NCBI GenBank assembly: GCA_035222895.1
Contig: JAVYIG010004948.1
Location: 84,065 to 148,064 of the forward strand
Length of the DNA: 64,000 nucleotides
From: Strongylocentrotus droebachiensis
Lineage: Eukaryota > Echinodermata > Echinoidea > Camarodonta > Strongylocentrotidae
Direction: 5' to 3'
Shown: piece after piece, positions 37,801-50,369 of the stretch
Layout: every line of letters begins with the position of its first letter
Numbering within the stretch: the first letter of the stretch is position 1
The notes under the pieces: model-generated
What the model saw: only the letters and a program-made list of their open reading frames with translations
What the model was told of the DNA's origin: nothing
Database searches by the model: none
Translations under genes and position numbers: made by a program

Positions 37801-40149
37801 GCCCCGTCTGTGTGAAAATTTTGGTAGGCTTACAGCTCGCTAACGATTTTTAAAGTCTTTTGTTGGACATGAGCTTTGGTAACTTGATCCCCGCCAACAC
37901 GCCAAAATATGTAATTCGTGCTACTGTATCTTGCGGCCCTTCAGGCACTCGGTTCGAGTCGCATGGGCCTTTCCCTGTCCCACGCTGAATTTTACTTATC
38001 AGAAATCCATTTCACAAGATGGTTTTTAATCCTCACCATAAGCTTCTCATTTTTCATCCTGTCCGCCAAAGATGAAAGAAGTAGAAGAAAAAAAGTAAGA
38101 CCGGCCAACAGATGAAAGCCGAGGGTGTGCAGGTGCGATCGTGGTTTCCGTCTAGGCTTTTAGTTGAAGAAACCACAACTTTTTTCCATAATTTTCTGGG
38201 AGCACATTAGCTGGTGTCAAGTGGAGACCGGAGCAGCTTGTGGACCAAGGTTATTGATCCAATAATTTCTCTATTATGGACATCGGTTTGTGGCTTGTCG
38301 ACAATATCCGATGTGACTTGGAATACCTCAAACGAGATTTTCATACAACGGTGTAACGGATTAATTACCAGAGCAGTAATACGCGGATTATGAGATTTTG
38401 TTCTTGTTTAAATCTCCTTGCGATCGTCTCAAACATTGTGTTAGGATACGAGCGAAGTATGAGTCATGTCAGGATGACTTTCTTTTACTTTGGTCTCATT
38501 TTCGTTTTATCCTTAATTTTGATTTTTCTCCACGAGGAAACTTTTCGTAGATGTTACCAGATTAAGATTAAGTCACTCTGTGAAAATCACTACGACTGCT
38601 TCCTAATAAAAAGAACATCAAGAAGAGGGGAAAGAGATGAGCATGGACATAGGAATCGATTAAGATTAGAAGAGAAAGGCCAGTCACTGTCTTCTCAGAT
38701 GATGAATCTCTTCTTTCATTCGATTTTTTTTAAGGACTAGGTTCTTATTTTAATACAACATTTCTGGAATGTTCTCTTTCTTTCCCCATGTACCACGCCA
38801 CGACTATACAGACAGTAGTGATGTGGAATTGTCTATCGAATACTTGAGACGTCAGTCATCACATTTCTAGATGGTATTTCCATCAGATAAAATCAGCTAG
38901 ACATAACGTACATTTTACCCGCCATGAGTCACGTAATAAATGAATGGACGAATCAACATAATTGCTTAATTAACATTGAGTCGTAAATGCATGTTGCAAT
39001 TAGCCATTTTCGCGTTCAGACTCCGTGCGTGGTCATGCTTGGGTGTACAGTAACACTCAAGGATGGGGGATTGGTAATTGCTCACAGCTAAACATGGACT
39101 AACAGCAATGTCATTGATGTTACCTTATCTAAAAGCATTTGGAAGTGATACGGGATATTAATGGAAAGATGGTTAATGCAATACGTTAATGCGTGATTCT
39201 GCCGGAGGACATCCTGCAAAGAGAGACATTTTAATGGACTTGAATCCACCCTGAAGTAGCTTGTTTGATTTGTTTATCGTGTTAACATAATGGATTTTGA
39301 ATGTAAATGCCACTGAGAATTTCACATGACCATCATGTATACTTAATCAAAATTTGTCCATGTTTTCAATGTACAAACTTGGTTACCAACCTGGCTCAAA
39401 GTTGTTCATGTCTATTTTTTTTCTTCTTTCGGCAGTTGCACACTCTTCATGAAAACAAAACGGATTTGCCATCAACATGAAGTATTGATTTAGTTTTTAA
39501 CATACTTGGAATCGTCAATGGAATCTTTATTCAACTTATTTGATACATATTTGATATCCCAAGCATGCAGATATGATTAATCCCCAAACGAAGACAGATT
39601 GTCCCACTGACAAACTCCCTCGTATTCCTTCTGGTGATGTACACCCGCGTCCCGGAGACGGAGACGACAACAACAGGTCTAAATTTAGTCAAATTGGTGA
39701 CAGAGTGAAACAAATCGTATCTGTTCAGGGTAAAGTGGTCATTCGTCTTCAGGCGTCCGCCGGACTAACGAACTTCGGTCAAGTATACCCATTTACGAAA
39801 CCGAGATAATTCATTTTGTTTCGACAAGTGGTTACAACTATAACGAGATAGAAGTCAAATCAAAGGATAGGGGGTAGAAATGTAGTTGGTGTTAGTCAAA
39901 GGATCTTAAACGGTTAAACTAGAATTCTTTTTGATAACAAATGGAATTTTCGTACTAAATAAGGAATTAAGTCCTGCTAATCTATTTTAGTTGACTTTAT
40001 CTATATTAATCTATAAGAAATAAATAACGCTGGGTGTTTGTGTTACAAATTATACAACACAGCCAAGGTACTTTGTAACTTTTTGTAAAAGTGAGAAGTG
40101 GCGGTATGGGAGGGGGCGTGGACGTGTGTGTTTGGCGGTCTGCGGAATG
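31893..40149. other. Non-coding, no supported gene
   Basis: Several frames of 60-124 codons (for example 33618-33959, 34775-35149, 36141-36470 and 38390-38740) were read; none shows a family, conserved motif or exon pair. A frame at 39573-39809 contains SGDVHPRPGDG, weakly like a motif in some LINE proteins, but nothing around it supports that. Confidence 0.55.
35789..35803 (+). repeat. Poly-G tract of 15
   Basis: Fifteen G after GTTGGCT. It is a simple repeat. Confidence 0.85.
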
Positions 40150-40700
40150 TGGGATATGTGTTTATGTGTGTGTGTGTGTAGGGGGGGGGGGGGGGCAAAC
40201 GCATTAATCAGCAGGATAAGCTCCCACTATTTATTACTTGGGTGATTGCCGACCCCCCCCCCCCCCCCCGCCCGAAACGACGCCGCTGTAAATTGGCTTT
40301 CTGAATATGTTTCACATTCACAGCAGCCTAACACCAAACTACATGTATATGCACTGGAACAAAATGCAGGACTGTGTCACTTTTCAAGGCTCCATCTATC
40401 CATCTGTCTTCTGGTAACAACCCTAGTGCTTTGCCTCATTCTGTATGCATACACACTTCTTCGACGTTGTCACACTATCACGTTACCACATATTTATTTT
40501 CATGTCGGGTAGAAAATATGGAAACCCGTTGTCGACATACAGACGAATGTGAATCAGTCCAAGAGGGAGACACATATAGAGAAGCAGTTTATCACTCTCA
40601 TAGTGCTTGGAATAATGTTCCGACGTTAAATTAGTCAGCCAGAGAAAAGAGAAAGAGAGAGAGAGGGGGGGGGGGGTGGGGAGGGGGGGGGGGGGTGGTA
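40150..40700. repeat. Cluster of TG, poly-G, poly-C and GA/G tracts
   Basis: Within 550 bases lie TG repeats (about 40155-40179) joined to G15 (40181-40195), then C17 (40253-40269), then GAGAGAGA joined to G12 (40665-40676), TGGGGA and G13 (40683-40695). The G15 and C17 face each other across 57 bases and could pair. The last block is a strong G-quadruplex candidate. The proteins read across these tracts are artefacts. Confidence 0.8.
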
Positions 40701-41239
40701 ATAGACCAGAAAACATACCTGTCACTGCATATCGGCATATATAGGGGATGTTATCTCATGTAGTAATTTCTTGTCAAAGCCAATTCTATATCCTTCTTAA
40801 AGATTTAAAAAAAGTAAGAAAGAAAATTGTAAACTCCAACGATCAGGAATGATTTCTGAAAATCAGGCCATGTTCGTGTTAAAGCTGTTCAACTTCAAGG
40901 TCGATATCTGGGCTCGTCTTTAAACAAAAATTGTTTTGGTTGAGATAAATTCAAGCCCCTGTCATAAATCATGCACCAAATAAATGAGAACAAATCCATC
41001 CTAATGCCAGATACAACATATGTAATGAATGTTTGACATTGTATGTTATTTTGAGGGAATGTTTCATACTCATGTCTCGAAAGTCTATTTTGAGAATTTA
41101 TGGGGGCGTCTTATGTTTTAGATATGAACGGCATCGTAATGATCTGTACAGCATTTTGTGAAACGATCAGCGAATTACTTACTAAATATTGAGATACAAA
41201 AATTCAATATTTTTATTAATCTGGAAAGTTAAAGTTTTT

Positions 41240-42328
41240 GTCTCGCCTGCGTAGCAAAAAGCGAGACATAGGCGCCGCTTTTCCGGTGACGGCGGCGGCG
41301 GCGACGGCGGCGGCGGCGGCGACGGCGACGGCGTCAACATCAAAAACTTAACCTAAGGTTAAGTTTTTGAATTTTTGGTATAATTTTTAAAGTATAAGTT
41401 CTTAGTCAATGAAACTTTGACTATAGGGTAATCAAGTATCCCCAATCATGTGAGTAGAATTTCAGATCGCAAAGTCAAGGTCAAAGGTCATTTCAGGTCA
41501 ACAGACTTGGACTATGTTGTAGCATCATCATCGAAAACTTAACCTAAGGTTAAGTTTTTGAATTTTTGATATAATTTTGAAAGTATAAGTTCTTAGTCAA
41601 TGAAACTTGGACTATAGGGTTATCAAGTCTCCCCAATCATGTGAGTAGAATTTCAGGTCACTAAGTTAAGGTCAAAGGCCATTTAAGGTCAACAAACTTA
41701 GACTTTGTTGTGGCATCAACATTAAGATTTTCAAAATGCTTCTTCTTCGTTATTTTTCAACCGATTTTGATTCTGATTGTTTCATATGATAGGGCTAGGA
41801 GGGGATTTAAAATTTCTACACAGAATCATGAAATTCATTATCTATGCTAATTTATGCAAATTTATTCGAAATCACAAAAAAGGCTTCTTCTCCTTCATTG
41901 CTCGACCGATTTTGATTTGGTTTGCTTTATATCGTAGAGCTAACTTTGGTACACTAAACTTGTACACAGAATTTTGAAATTGTTCTCCATTAATTAATTA
42001 TGGTAATTTATGCAAATTTATTCCAAAAATAACAAAAATTGCTTCTTTTCCCTCATTTCTTGACCGATTTTGCCTTATCTGGTAGAGCTAAATTTGGAAC
42101 AATAAACTTCTACACAGAATTGTGAGATTTTGCTCTATTGATTATTTATGGTACTTTATGCAAATGAAATGAAATTATGTCCCTTCCAGGGCATCAAATT
42201 TCTATTTTTTGACCAGTTCAAAAGTGTACCACATAAAATTTACGATAGTTGTTGTTGTGAGATGCAGATGAGCGCTACGTCATTGACGTTCTGGTTTATC
42301 ATATTGAATTGCGTTATGCAGGCGAGAC
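41240..42328. mobile_element. Composite repeat with GTCTCGCCTGC inverted ends
   Basis: GTCTCGCCTGC at 41240-41250 and its exact complement GCAGGCGAGAC at 42318-42328 bracket a layered repeat. Next to the left end is a (GGC/GAC)n triplet tract (about 41287-41333). Then come two 191-bp tandem copies starting CATCAAAAACTTAACC (41338) and CATCGAAAACTTAACC (41529), each with the self-complementary CTTAACCTAAGGTTAAG. Next are three units of about 130-155 bp (about 41737, 41881 and 42036) sharing GCTTCTTC...GACCGATTTTG and TTATGCAAAT. Repeats of this type (GCGAGAC...GGCGCCGC plus the CTAAGGTTAAG block) are familiar from marine invertebrate genomes; that is recalled, not searched. There is no coding capacity. 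The true right end may extend about 20-30 bases further. Confidence 0.8.
41287..41333 (+). repeat. GGC/GAC triplet microsatellite
   Basis: Imperfect runs of GGC broken by GAC form a very GC-rich stretch near the left end of the composite repeat. It is part of that repeat family and not a separate locus. Confidence 0.9.
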
Positions 42329-42457
42329 CGCCGAGAGCGTTTCCCTTGTTTTTTGTTAAAGCTGAATCGTAGATGTTACAATAATACAACATCAAGGACG
42401 CAGATAGGACAGGGAAGTGGTTTACTTAATTCACTTTTTTTTTAAATACAAATATTA

Positions 42458-42470
42458 CCCCCCCCCCCCC
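42458..42470 (+). repeat. Poly-C tract of 13
   Basis: Thirteen C after an AT-rich stretch, about 130 bases past the composite repeat. Confidence 0.85.
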
Positions 42471-42553
42471 GTCAAATCCAGTGCTTTGTGCGTGTGGTTT
42501 TATTTTTTATTTTATTAACCAGCCCTATGGCTTTGCATAGACCTCGTTTTCAA

Positions 42554-42580
42554 TAGTGTTCAAGTTGTTCTTGAACACTA
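42554..42580 (+). repeat. 11-bp perfect stem-loop
   Basis: TAGTGTTCAAG and CTTGAACACTA flank a 5-base loop (TTGTT). It lies about 230 bases to the right of the composite repeat. It has no T-tract like a bacterial terminator and no gene beside it; its role is unknown. Confidence 0.7.
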
Positions 42581-45297
42581 GTGGACAAATAAAATGCCCT
42601 TTTTATTCTTTCTGGGAACAAATACATCAGCGTAGCTTTTGCTCTTTGGTATGCTATTGAAATGGAAGTAAGATGGATATATACCACTGTAGAAGTAAAC
42701 TCTTCTTTTCTTCAAGATTCTCGACTTTAGATTGAAAGTCAGTATCGAGAGTCGAGAGCTCACTCGGTTTGAAAGGAAGTGATGAACCTGTTGGCACCCG
42801 GGTTCCGCTCATTATCTCTCAATTTCGCACCTGCAAAAGGGAAAGGTAAAGGGGGACGGAAGGCGGGAAATCATTGCCCATTTGGGACCTCGTCAGGGTG
42901 GTGATGAGGAGATTGTCAAGAAGATTGAAAACGGGAAGGATGAGGGAGAGGTCAAATCATGGAAGTAATTCCATTGACAGGTTTCCATCTCGTCTCCCCA
43001 TGTCATCTCATCAACCGTGCCATCTATCCCGAGACCCGATCGGCTCGGATCGACTTAAGATGCACGACACTCGGTAACGATTACGTCGTCCTCTCCATAT
43101 CCCCTCATCATGTTCATTAAATAACTATCAACGCCTTAAAGACAGTTTCATGTCATGGGTATGGTAGTTACCGACAAAAGTCCTCGTTAGTTTGTGTGTT
43201 GCATACTTGCAAGCACATCAGAAGGCGGAGACCTACACCTCATCTGAAAATCTCGTCAGCTTTTTTTAGGCCGGATTGATCCCTCGACGGAAGATGAAGT
43301 GAGAGGTCAAATCGATGCCTGTAATTCTATCAAACGGATTCTATCTCGCAGTCGATCGCGCTTGAAAAGTGCCGATAAGGTCATCGTGAAATCGTGACAA
43401 AATGAAAGAGAGAAAACAAAACAAAGTACAATATCAGTTGAACCTTTTTCTCTCAAAATTCAAAGATATGAGTTTTTGAACATTGGACTTCTGATTTAAC
43501 ATGAATATAATGATATTCGGTTCCAAAAAAATGAAAAGGGTAGCTGTACAGTTATTAATTTAAACCGTTAACATAAGTTTTGGTCTTACGAATATAATGA
43601 GTCCTCTCTGCCAACCGAAAAAATAGGATTTTATTTTTCTTTGAAGGCTGGCAAACGAGAAATAATTATTGTACCTGCAGACAACGGATCTACTTGCACT
43701 CTATGATATAGATCTAATCATTCACATCGGCATGAATGTCCTTGTTTATTCTGAACCGAATTGGGGTTTCCGTCAACATTTCGAACTGACGCACATGTAT
43801 GCAAAGTCTAATACAAATATTATCTCTCTGAAGAGTTTTCATTTCTATCCTTTTGAAAATCTCGTTGAGAAAAAATACGGTCAGCTTTGATAGTTGTTCC
43901 GAAACGCAATTCCACTTTCCAATAAAATCGAAGTTGCGAAGACAGATCGCCTTACCAATTTGAAGATGGCGGTACGTCCGGGTTTCATTTTAGCACCAAA
44001 ATTCCGACTTGCTTTCGCAGCTGTGGAAACGATACTCGCCCAATTTTCCCTGGCCCCCTTTCTTCATTATGTACGGGAAGCCTACACCCCTTCGACACCC
44101 CATGTCTTCCTTTAAGGTATATTATCTAGGGCTTCACCTGAGTAAGGTGTGCGTAAGGATGAGGTGAGTTTTTAGGGAAAAGAAAAGACGAAAGCAAGAG
44201 TTGGAGCTTGACATCTCGACAAATAAGGACGAAGAACATCTTTTCAGAGGGAAAAACCCCAGGCCAATATGTGACCTGGTTCATTTTTTATATTGTAAAC
44301 TAACCTTGTATAAACTGTGTAAAAATGTCAGGGGCGGGGATAGTTTGTGGATTGTTATATAATTAAAGCTATTTTTTTTAATTTAAAGTGATTTTTTAAA
44401 TCTTGCAATGAATGAAAGAAAGTGACTTGTGCTTTATGTACTGAAAAGAACATTTTGTTGACAGTTACGATATCAGTGGAAAAAAGGATTTGGGAATTGA
44501 GAAGTTCTCACAATGGGGATCAGAAACTGCTCTTTCCAAATTCCAAGTTCAATGGGGGGCTGACACCAGTTAACCCCCTTGACCCCATCCTGATGGTCAT
44601 TACCGATCCTCTCCCTTTATCCCCATTGACGTTGGGAGCTCAACCTTCATGCTGCCGTGCTGTTTATTCGCTACCGGCCGCTCGAGGGTAGATCAAAATG
44701 GGTAAGCCCGCTGAGTGACAAATATAGCTCATTCTGTGCCTTCAGCACTGCGGCGGATGGTGTGAGGAATTTATAATGTGTGAGATTGGAAATATGGCAG
44801 TGCAATGTATTAAGCGGGTGCGAATTGCTGCTTCACCCCCCCCCCCCCCCTCCTTCTTAGTGAAGGGTGATAGGTGATGATATTGGCTTATTTGAATTCC
44901 CATCCCATCCCATACATGTCAATGTTCATATCTTTGTTCTCCATTTAAAAGCTGCACAGATGATACATAAATGGTAAATCAATTATTGAAGTAACTTTCT
45001 GAAAATGAAATGAAAAATAATGTACCAATATACCTAGGCTTTCTTCCATCATCCATAATATCAAAACCACATTACCTGGCGACTCTCTACCCTTGATTTG
45101 GTATGTAATAACTAATAAGCACTATACAACGCCCTCTGCCAGTTTTCTCAAATCGGTAAACTTCTGAAGTCGCTACTGAAACAGAAGAGATTGACATTAC
45201 AGAAATAAATGAATACATTTTTAAAGAGCGAAAATTTAAGTAAACCTCTAAGTTTACATCTTCTCTAGATAGCATACTGGAAAATTAATATTTTGTT
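42581..45297. other. Non-coding, no supported gene
   Basis: The C15 at 44836 is the only distinct item. Frames at 43669-43890, 43894-44115 and 44422-44691 are not recognisable. Confidence 0.55.
44836..44850 (+). repeat. Poly-C tract of 15
   Basis: Fifteen C followed by TCCTTCTT. It is a simple repeat. Confidence 0.85.
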
Positions 45298-45684
45298 AAC
45301 TCTTTTATCAAATACCTTTATTTTTTTCTTGGGGAGGGGTTAAATAATTGTGTCTCACCAGGACATTCCATTTCTCACTTTCCAACTCTCTTTTATCCTC
45401 CAACCTTATTAGAAAAACGGTATGCCTTGATGCTGCAGATAGAAAAGACGCTGTGACCCGTCAGTCGTTCCCTGTTTAACAAACCAACTAAAAAAAAAAC
45501 TCTTTTTATCAAATGTTTTTGTTTTTTTCTTGGGGAGGGGTTAAATTGTGTCTCACCAGGACATTCCATTTCTAACTTTCCAACTCTCTTTTATCCTCCA
45601 GCCTTATTCGAAAAATGGTATGCGTTGATGCTTCCGATAGAAAATACGCTGAGACCTGTCACTCGTTCCTTGTTTAACAAACCA
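45298..45684 (+). repeat. Tandem duplication, two copies of about 190-200 bp
   Basis: The unit beginning AACTCTTTTATCAAAT, with TTTTTTTCTTGGGGAGGGGT, GTGTCTCACCAGGACATTCC and GTTTAACAAACCA, occurs at 45298-45490 and again at about 45499-45684. Between them is a short A-tract. The copies differ at about a dozen sites (for example GCTGCAGATAG versus GCTTCCGATAG). Both are non-coding. Confidence 0.9.
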
Positions 45685-48600
45685 GGTTTGCACAGTGAGT
45701 GACTCTGGCATTGCTCTACCTCAGTCGATATGAAGACAGTTCATTACTAATGACTTGAATGAAAAGAGCCACAAGTCACATTCACTTCAAACCCATACCG
45801 GACACGAAGTCAACCGCCAACAACTGTTTCGATGCGTGTTTCCGTCGTACATACACGCATCAGCGTTGCATTAAGGATATTCTTTCCGCATGTTGTCGTT
45901 ACGTTGTAATGAAGGATGTAAAGCTTGGCAGGAAGGGTGATCGATATAGTTACGGTGGCTGGATCGTAGCATATATTGAATTGAGAATGAGGGGCCCCCA
46001 AACCATGTACGTCGCTTCCGATATTATCATTGAACAAGGCATGGAGTGGATATATACCTCGAGGTACCTGCGTTGGAAGAACAAAAATACGACAACATTT
46101 CATGTTAATTTTGTATCCTTCAGTGATACATGGATAGAGGCAGGACTTATGTAGATGCACGTAATACAGCACATACTTTTTTAGACATGCTAGTCGTCTG
46201 GGGGGAGGATTTTGGTATGCCCTGTCTAAAGGCTCCCCTTTTCGTGGTTTATTTCGAATCAATGTTCTAAACGTTCTTTGGAACTACATAATTATATGTC
46301 ATAGTCAATTATATGTTAGTTCATTACTGCTGTCCAAATAAGAGAATCTGACGTAGATTTGGAACTACATGCATACATATTGCGTGGAACTGTATGTGGT
46401 CTTTCAGTTCTTACTGTTTCGCGCTCTCTTACATGCAATATCAGGACCCCCCTCCCATGAACAAAGTAATAGAGTGTCGGATTGAAAAGCATATAATCTG
46501 ATTTTCCTGCATTCTCCTACTTTTACTGGCTTGACCTTTCCACTTCTCATGTACCAATTCATGAAGTTTCTGATTTAGAATCAGGAATATTACGAATATA
46601 TCACGAGATGATAACGATTCTTATTAAAAAAATCACGAATAAAGATGAATGGCAGAGGATTTAGGTCTAGGAATCCCGGGACAAGCGAGCATACGCGGTA
46701 ATCCCACAGTTTGACAGAAGCCGTGGAACTGCCAAGTCCCTGCAGGTCACATCACGGCATTCTGCAAATTAAATAAACAGACATTAACCCTTCGACTCCT
46801 GTCCTGACTGTTCCAATGACGCAGCATAATCTCTGGCATGATTGTTGTAGTATCTCTTTGGTGATATACATGTACATACCGCTGATTATTTCGACGTTAT
46901 GCGTTGGCACTCCAGGCTTGTGACAGCTATAATTAGTCGACATCTGCAGAAATATTGTATTGACAGCTGACTGCAGTTCATCTGTACTGGCATCCCACCA
47001 ATGAATGTCAACCTTCTGACACATTAACTGCCAGCCAGCTCAGTTCATGGACGTTAGTGTGTTCGTGTTTAATCCAATCATCGACTTTATAATGATGGAA
47101 TAAGTTGTTTAGCTATAATGCCTAAACTTATAAATATGCCACAAGATACAAATTAATGATTGGGTTGTTCTGAGGCACTATGCATTACACTGGGTTTTCA
47201 AACTTGCATTCTTGGAGGAGTATCTATTGGTCTCAAACTATACAGTCAGATGGCTTTGGCTCTCGTACTTTTAAACCATTTCCAAGATACCAGACCTCGG
47301 TTCAAGACATTCACCCATTCTCAGTCGGTCTCTGCACGCGTCGTTTCATACTTGATGATTCACATTATTATCAAGACATTACGTTTTCATGCATGTTTAT
47401 TTTATCGACATCGGTGCAATGTTGCATGAAGCTAAACACCTTCCCTTCTTGCTGACGGGTTCTTGTGACTCTATTCCCGACTTGTATAATATTGTGTTGC
47501 TTTGAAGGGTACACTTTTCAATGAATGAAATTAAATGTTCTTAAAGAAAGTGCTTTTTAAAGTGTTTAATCGAACAATCGAAAGTCTGTTATGCTGCTGA
47601 CCGAAGAAAATCTTTAAAGTTGCGGTCAGTAGCAGGAGGTGTGTTGATTATGCCTCTACCTCAGACTCACAGGCGACGACGTGTACCTCTAAAGAGGAAC
47701 GAACCCCTGGGCCAAACAATGCCGCAACTTCCGAGCCAGGAGCATTGACCCCTCCCACCCGCACACAGCTCTCTCGTTAACTTGCCATTAAGCAAAGTCT
47801 GTTTTCATATTGCTAAAATATCCATAATGCCGAATTAAAGTGACAGATGCCCATATTTTCGCCTCGCTATACAAACATACGGCAATGTATGGTGGACGTG
47901 AAAGCCCCATTGAACAACCGTACTTGCTGCGATTTTGTTTTCTCTCTCTCCTCTCTATTTTGTTCTTTTGTGGCACGATGAAGTGGATGCCAACCTGGGT
48001 GCAGATAGAAAGCTGCTGTATCAACACATCATTCACTTCATGTTATTTTTTTGACATGCGGAGTCGTCGGGGCGACTCGTTTTCTATCAAACCGGTTTAA
48101 AATCAGAATTACCGTCGTTCGTATAGGCGAGACATAGCAATGATGGCGATATGAGCTGTGATGGGTGGTGTTAACGTTTCCAGGTTATGTGATATCATGC
48201 AGTGTACATTCATCCAATTCATGTGCAGAGGACGCAGGTGGAGAAAGTCCTAGCAGGGATTGACCCAGTTCGGATAGATTGAATTAGGCCAACACAACGT
48301 GTATGCTAATAACATTGGTTTATGTTCCTCCATGCATTTTTCCTCTCGTAATCGAAGCAAAAAGCTCCAGAACTTTGCTTGCGTATCGCCTACAATAAGC
48401 CAGATTATTTAAAATAACCTGAGAGGTACCCGTAGGGAAATGGGCGTTATGAGGGACTGATCAACCATTATCTTTACCAACACGGATTTTAATGGGTGGG
48501 CGCGTAAGAAATGAAGCATGGTAGATTCTTGTGGCGTACTGGGAATGAAACGGGGGGTTCTCTCGATACACGCAACCGACTCGGGGCAAACTGCCATCAC

Positions 48601-48944
48601 AAGCGAAACTTAGAGGCCTTTGTTGTGTTATGGACAGGTATTGGGTGTTGAGAAAACACGTGAGTCACTTCAATTTCACTATGCCTTCTGACGCTAAATT
48701 AGTTCATGTCGTAGTATCGAAGTCAAGTGCCAATTTTGGCTTTCTATGTCTCGAGTGTAGTGAACTGGGCTAAGAAAGTACACATGGGTACGGTCGCCTG
48801 CGGTTGGACATTGCCATCATCAAAACTGGATGTTATTCTTTTAAACTGGCGAATTGATTGGGTTTCATTATCCGTTTAATTTGCCTCACCCGAAGCAATA
48901 TTTCGACTTTTTCGAGCAATAATTGGAAATGGAAATACAACCTA
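45685..48944. other. Non-coding, no supported gene
   Basis: Overlapping frames on opposite strands at 45759-46262 (131 and 150 codons) show no domain. Others at 46752-48100 are likewise unassigned. Confidence 0.55.
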
Positions 48945-49619
48945 AAGGCCCGGTCACACAGCCCTTTAACGGGCGTATCGCGGCCGAATCACGGCCAAAA
49001 ATTTCTGCCCGTGAAGCAGACGCTGTTGGACGCTTTGAGGTCGCGATAAAGACGCGATACAGCCGTACTTTACCCGTCGTTACACGCGGTAAGAAATTCA
49101 CACGCGGTTGGCCGCGCGAAAAAGTTTTGGGCTGCCCAAAAATTTAGACCGCGGGTAATCGCGGGCGGTACACGTGGTACACACGCGGTAAAGACGCGGT
49201 ACAGACGCGGAACGAACGTGCTAGGACGTGCTACGGCCGCGGTTAAGACGTGGTTACACGCGGTAGGACGCGAAATTTTAGCGGGTAATCGCGGGTGGAG
49301 CACGGTCATAGCACGTTTGTTCCGCGTCTGTACATAACACGTGCATTAGCGTGTGTACCGCGTGTAAGCACGGAGCGGTTATGATTTCTACAGCCCGGTT
49401 CGGCTGCTTTATTATACCCGTGGTAGGCCGCGGTACCGCCGCGCTTCAACCGCGATAAGGACGCGGAACAGTCGCCGGCGTCTGTTCCGCGGGCATACCA
49501 CGGGTTAAACCGCGGGTAAGCCAATTTTGCACATTTTCCACCACGGGCAACCGCGGGCAAAAAAAAATCGCGAAATTCTACCCGCGATACAGACGCGAAA
49601 GGCTGTGTGACCGGGCCTT
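48945..49619. mobile_element. 675-bp CpG-dense non-autonomous DNA transposon
   Basis: The left end AAGGCCCGGTCACACAGCC and the right end GGCTGTGTGACCGGGCCTT are perfect 19-bp terminal inverted repeats. The inside is packed with variants of ACGCGGTA, CCGCGGGT and GGCCGCG, giving far more CpG than the AT-rich flanks. The right junction reads TTAA and the left TAAA, so a TTAA target site with one change is possible but not clear. Elements with GGCCCGGTCACAC ends are known in several animal genomes. No transposase is coded, and the frames within it are low-complexity byproducts. Confidence 0.85.
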
Positions 49620-49798
49620 AAGACGAGCTACCTCGTAATGTATTTGCCTATTTTTACTTCAAATTCATCTAGTTTATCAGTTCAGTACTGTACCAACAAG
49701 AACCATTCTATCCTTTGTATTCTGGTCATCGACGAAACAAATGAAACTTCACTCTCAAGACAACAGATATCGCCATAAAAAATGCAACTTTTTTTCTT

Positions 49799-49831
49799 CC
49801 ATTCTCTCTATAATCTCTCTCTCTCTCTCTT
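49799..49831 (+). repeat. Short CT microsatellite
   Basis: ATTCTCTCTATAATC is followed by an uninterrupted CT run to about 49831. It is a simple repeat. Confidence 0.85.
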
Positions 49832-50369
49832 ACAATTCCCTGGTTCACCGTTCATGCTTCTAGAAAGAGCACATTAATCACATCTCACAACACCCATGCA
49901 TCTATTTAGGGTCGTGTTACAATGGTCATCGTGGAGATAGACAGAAGACTATCATGTTGTTGTATCAACTGCCTATGCCGAAGTCGATCCTTTAGAGACA
50001 CACTCACACACTGATTTATTAATCAAGAAGAGACTTGAGAATAGGAAACCAAGATTTCCCCAGTGTACTCATGATACTCCTCACAGCCAATTGAATTAAG
50101 ACGTTTATGGATACACTACTTCATCACAGGCGAATGTCCGGCGTCCGAGTTTTGATGAAGGCAATGGATCGCGAGACTGTCCTTAGGCTTTGCGTGTCTA
50201 CGCTTAATAAATTGAATGTCCTCATCGGTTTACCTAATTATCTCTCGTCTAATGAGTTGAGATAGTCACAGTCGTTCACTGTGTGCAATCTGCGCGTCTT
50301 ATATTAGGTAGTCGAAACCATTTAAAGGGACGGCTCAGGCATGGGGTATTCAATGAAAGTTTGATCAAT

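Noticed and set aside
37950-37967. GGTTCGAGTCGC resembling a tRNA B box
   Set aside because: No A box, anticodon stem or acceptor stem can be placed around it. Similar single hits at 8491 and 23428 were dismissed for the same reason.
38390-38740. Frame starting like a signal peptide (MRFCSCLNLLAIVSNIVLG)
   Set aside because: I tested it as the missing signal-peptide exon of the receptor. There is no good donor in the needed phase after the hydrophobic part, and the rest has no CUB features.
39573-39809. SGDVHPRPGDG resembling the GDVxxNPGP motif near the start of some LINE or 2A-containing proteins
   Set aside because: Key residues differ (RPG for NPGP), and no endonuclease or reverse transcriptase sequence follows. 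Coincidence is more likely.
45759-46262. 131- and 150-codon frames overlapping on opposite strands
   Set aside because: They shadow each other, neither has a recognisable family, and no splice context was found.
49070-49560. Arg/Ala-rich frames on the minus strand
   Set aside because: They lie wholly inside the CpG-dense transposon and reflect its ACGCGGT subrepeats.
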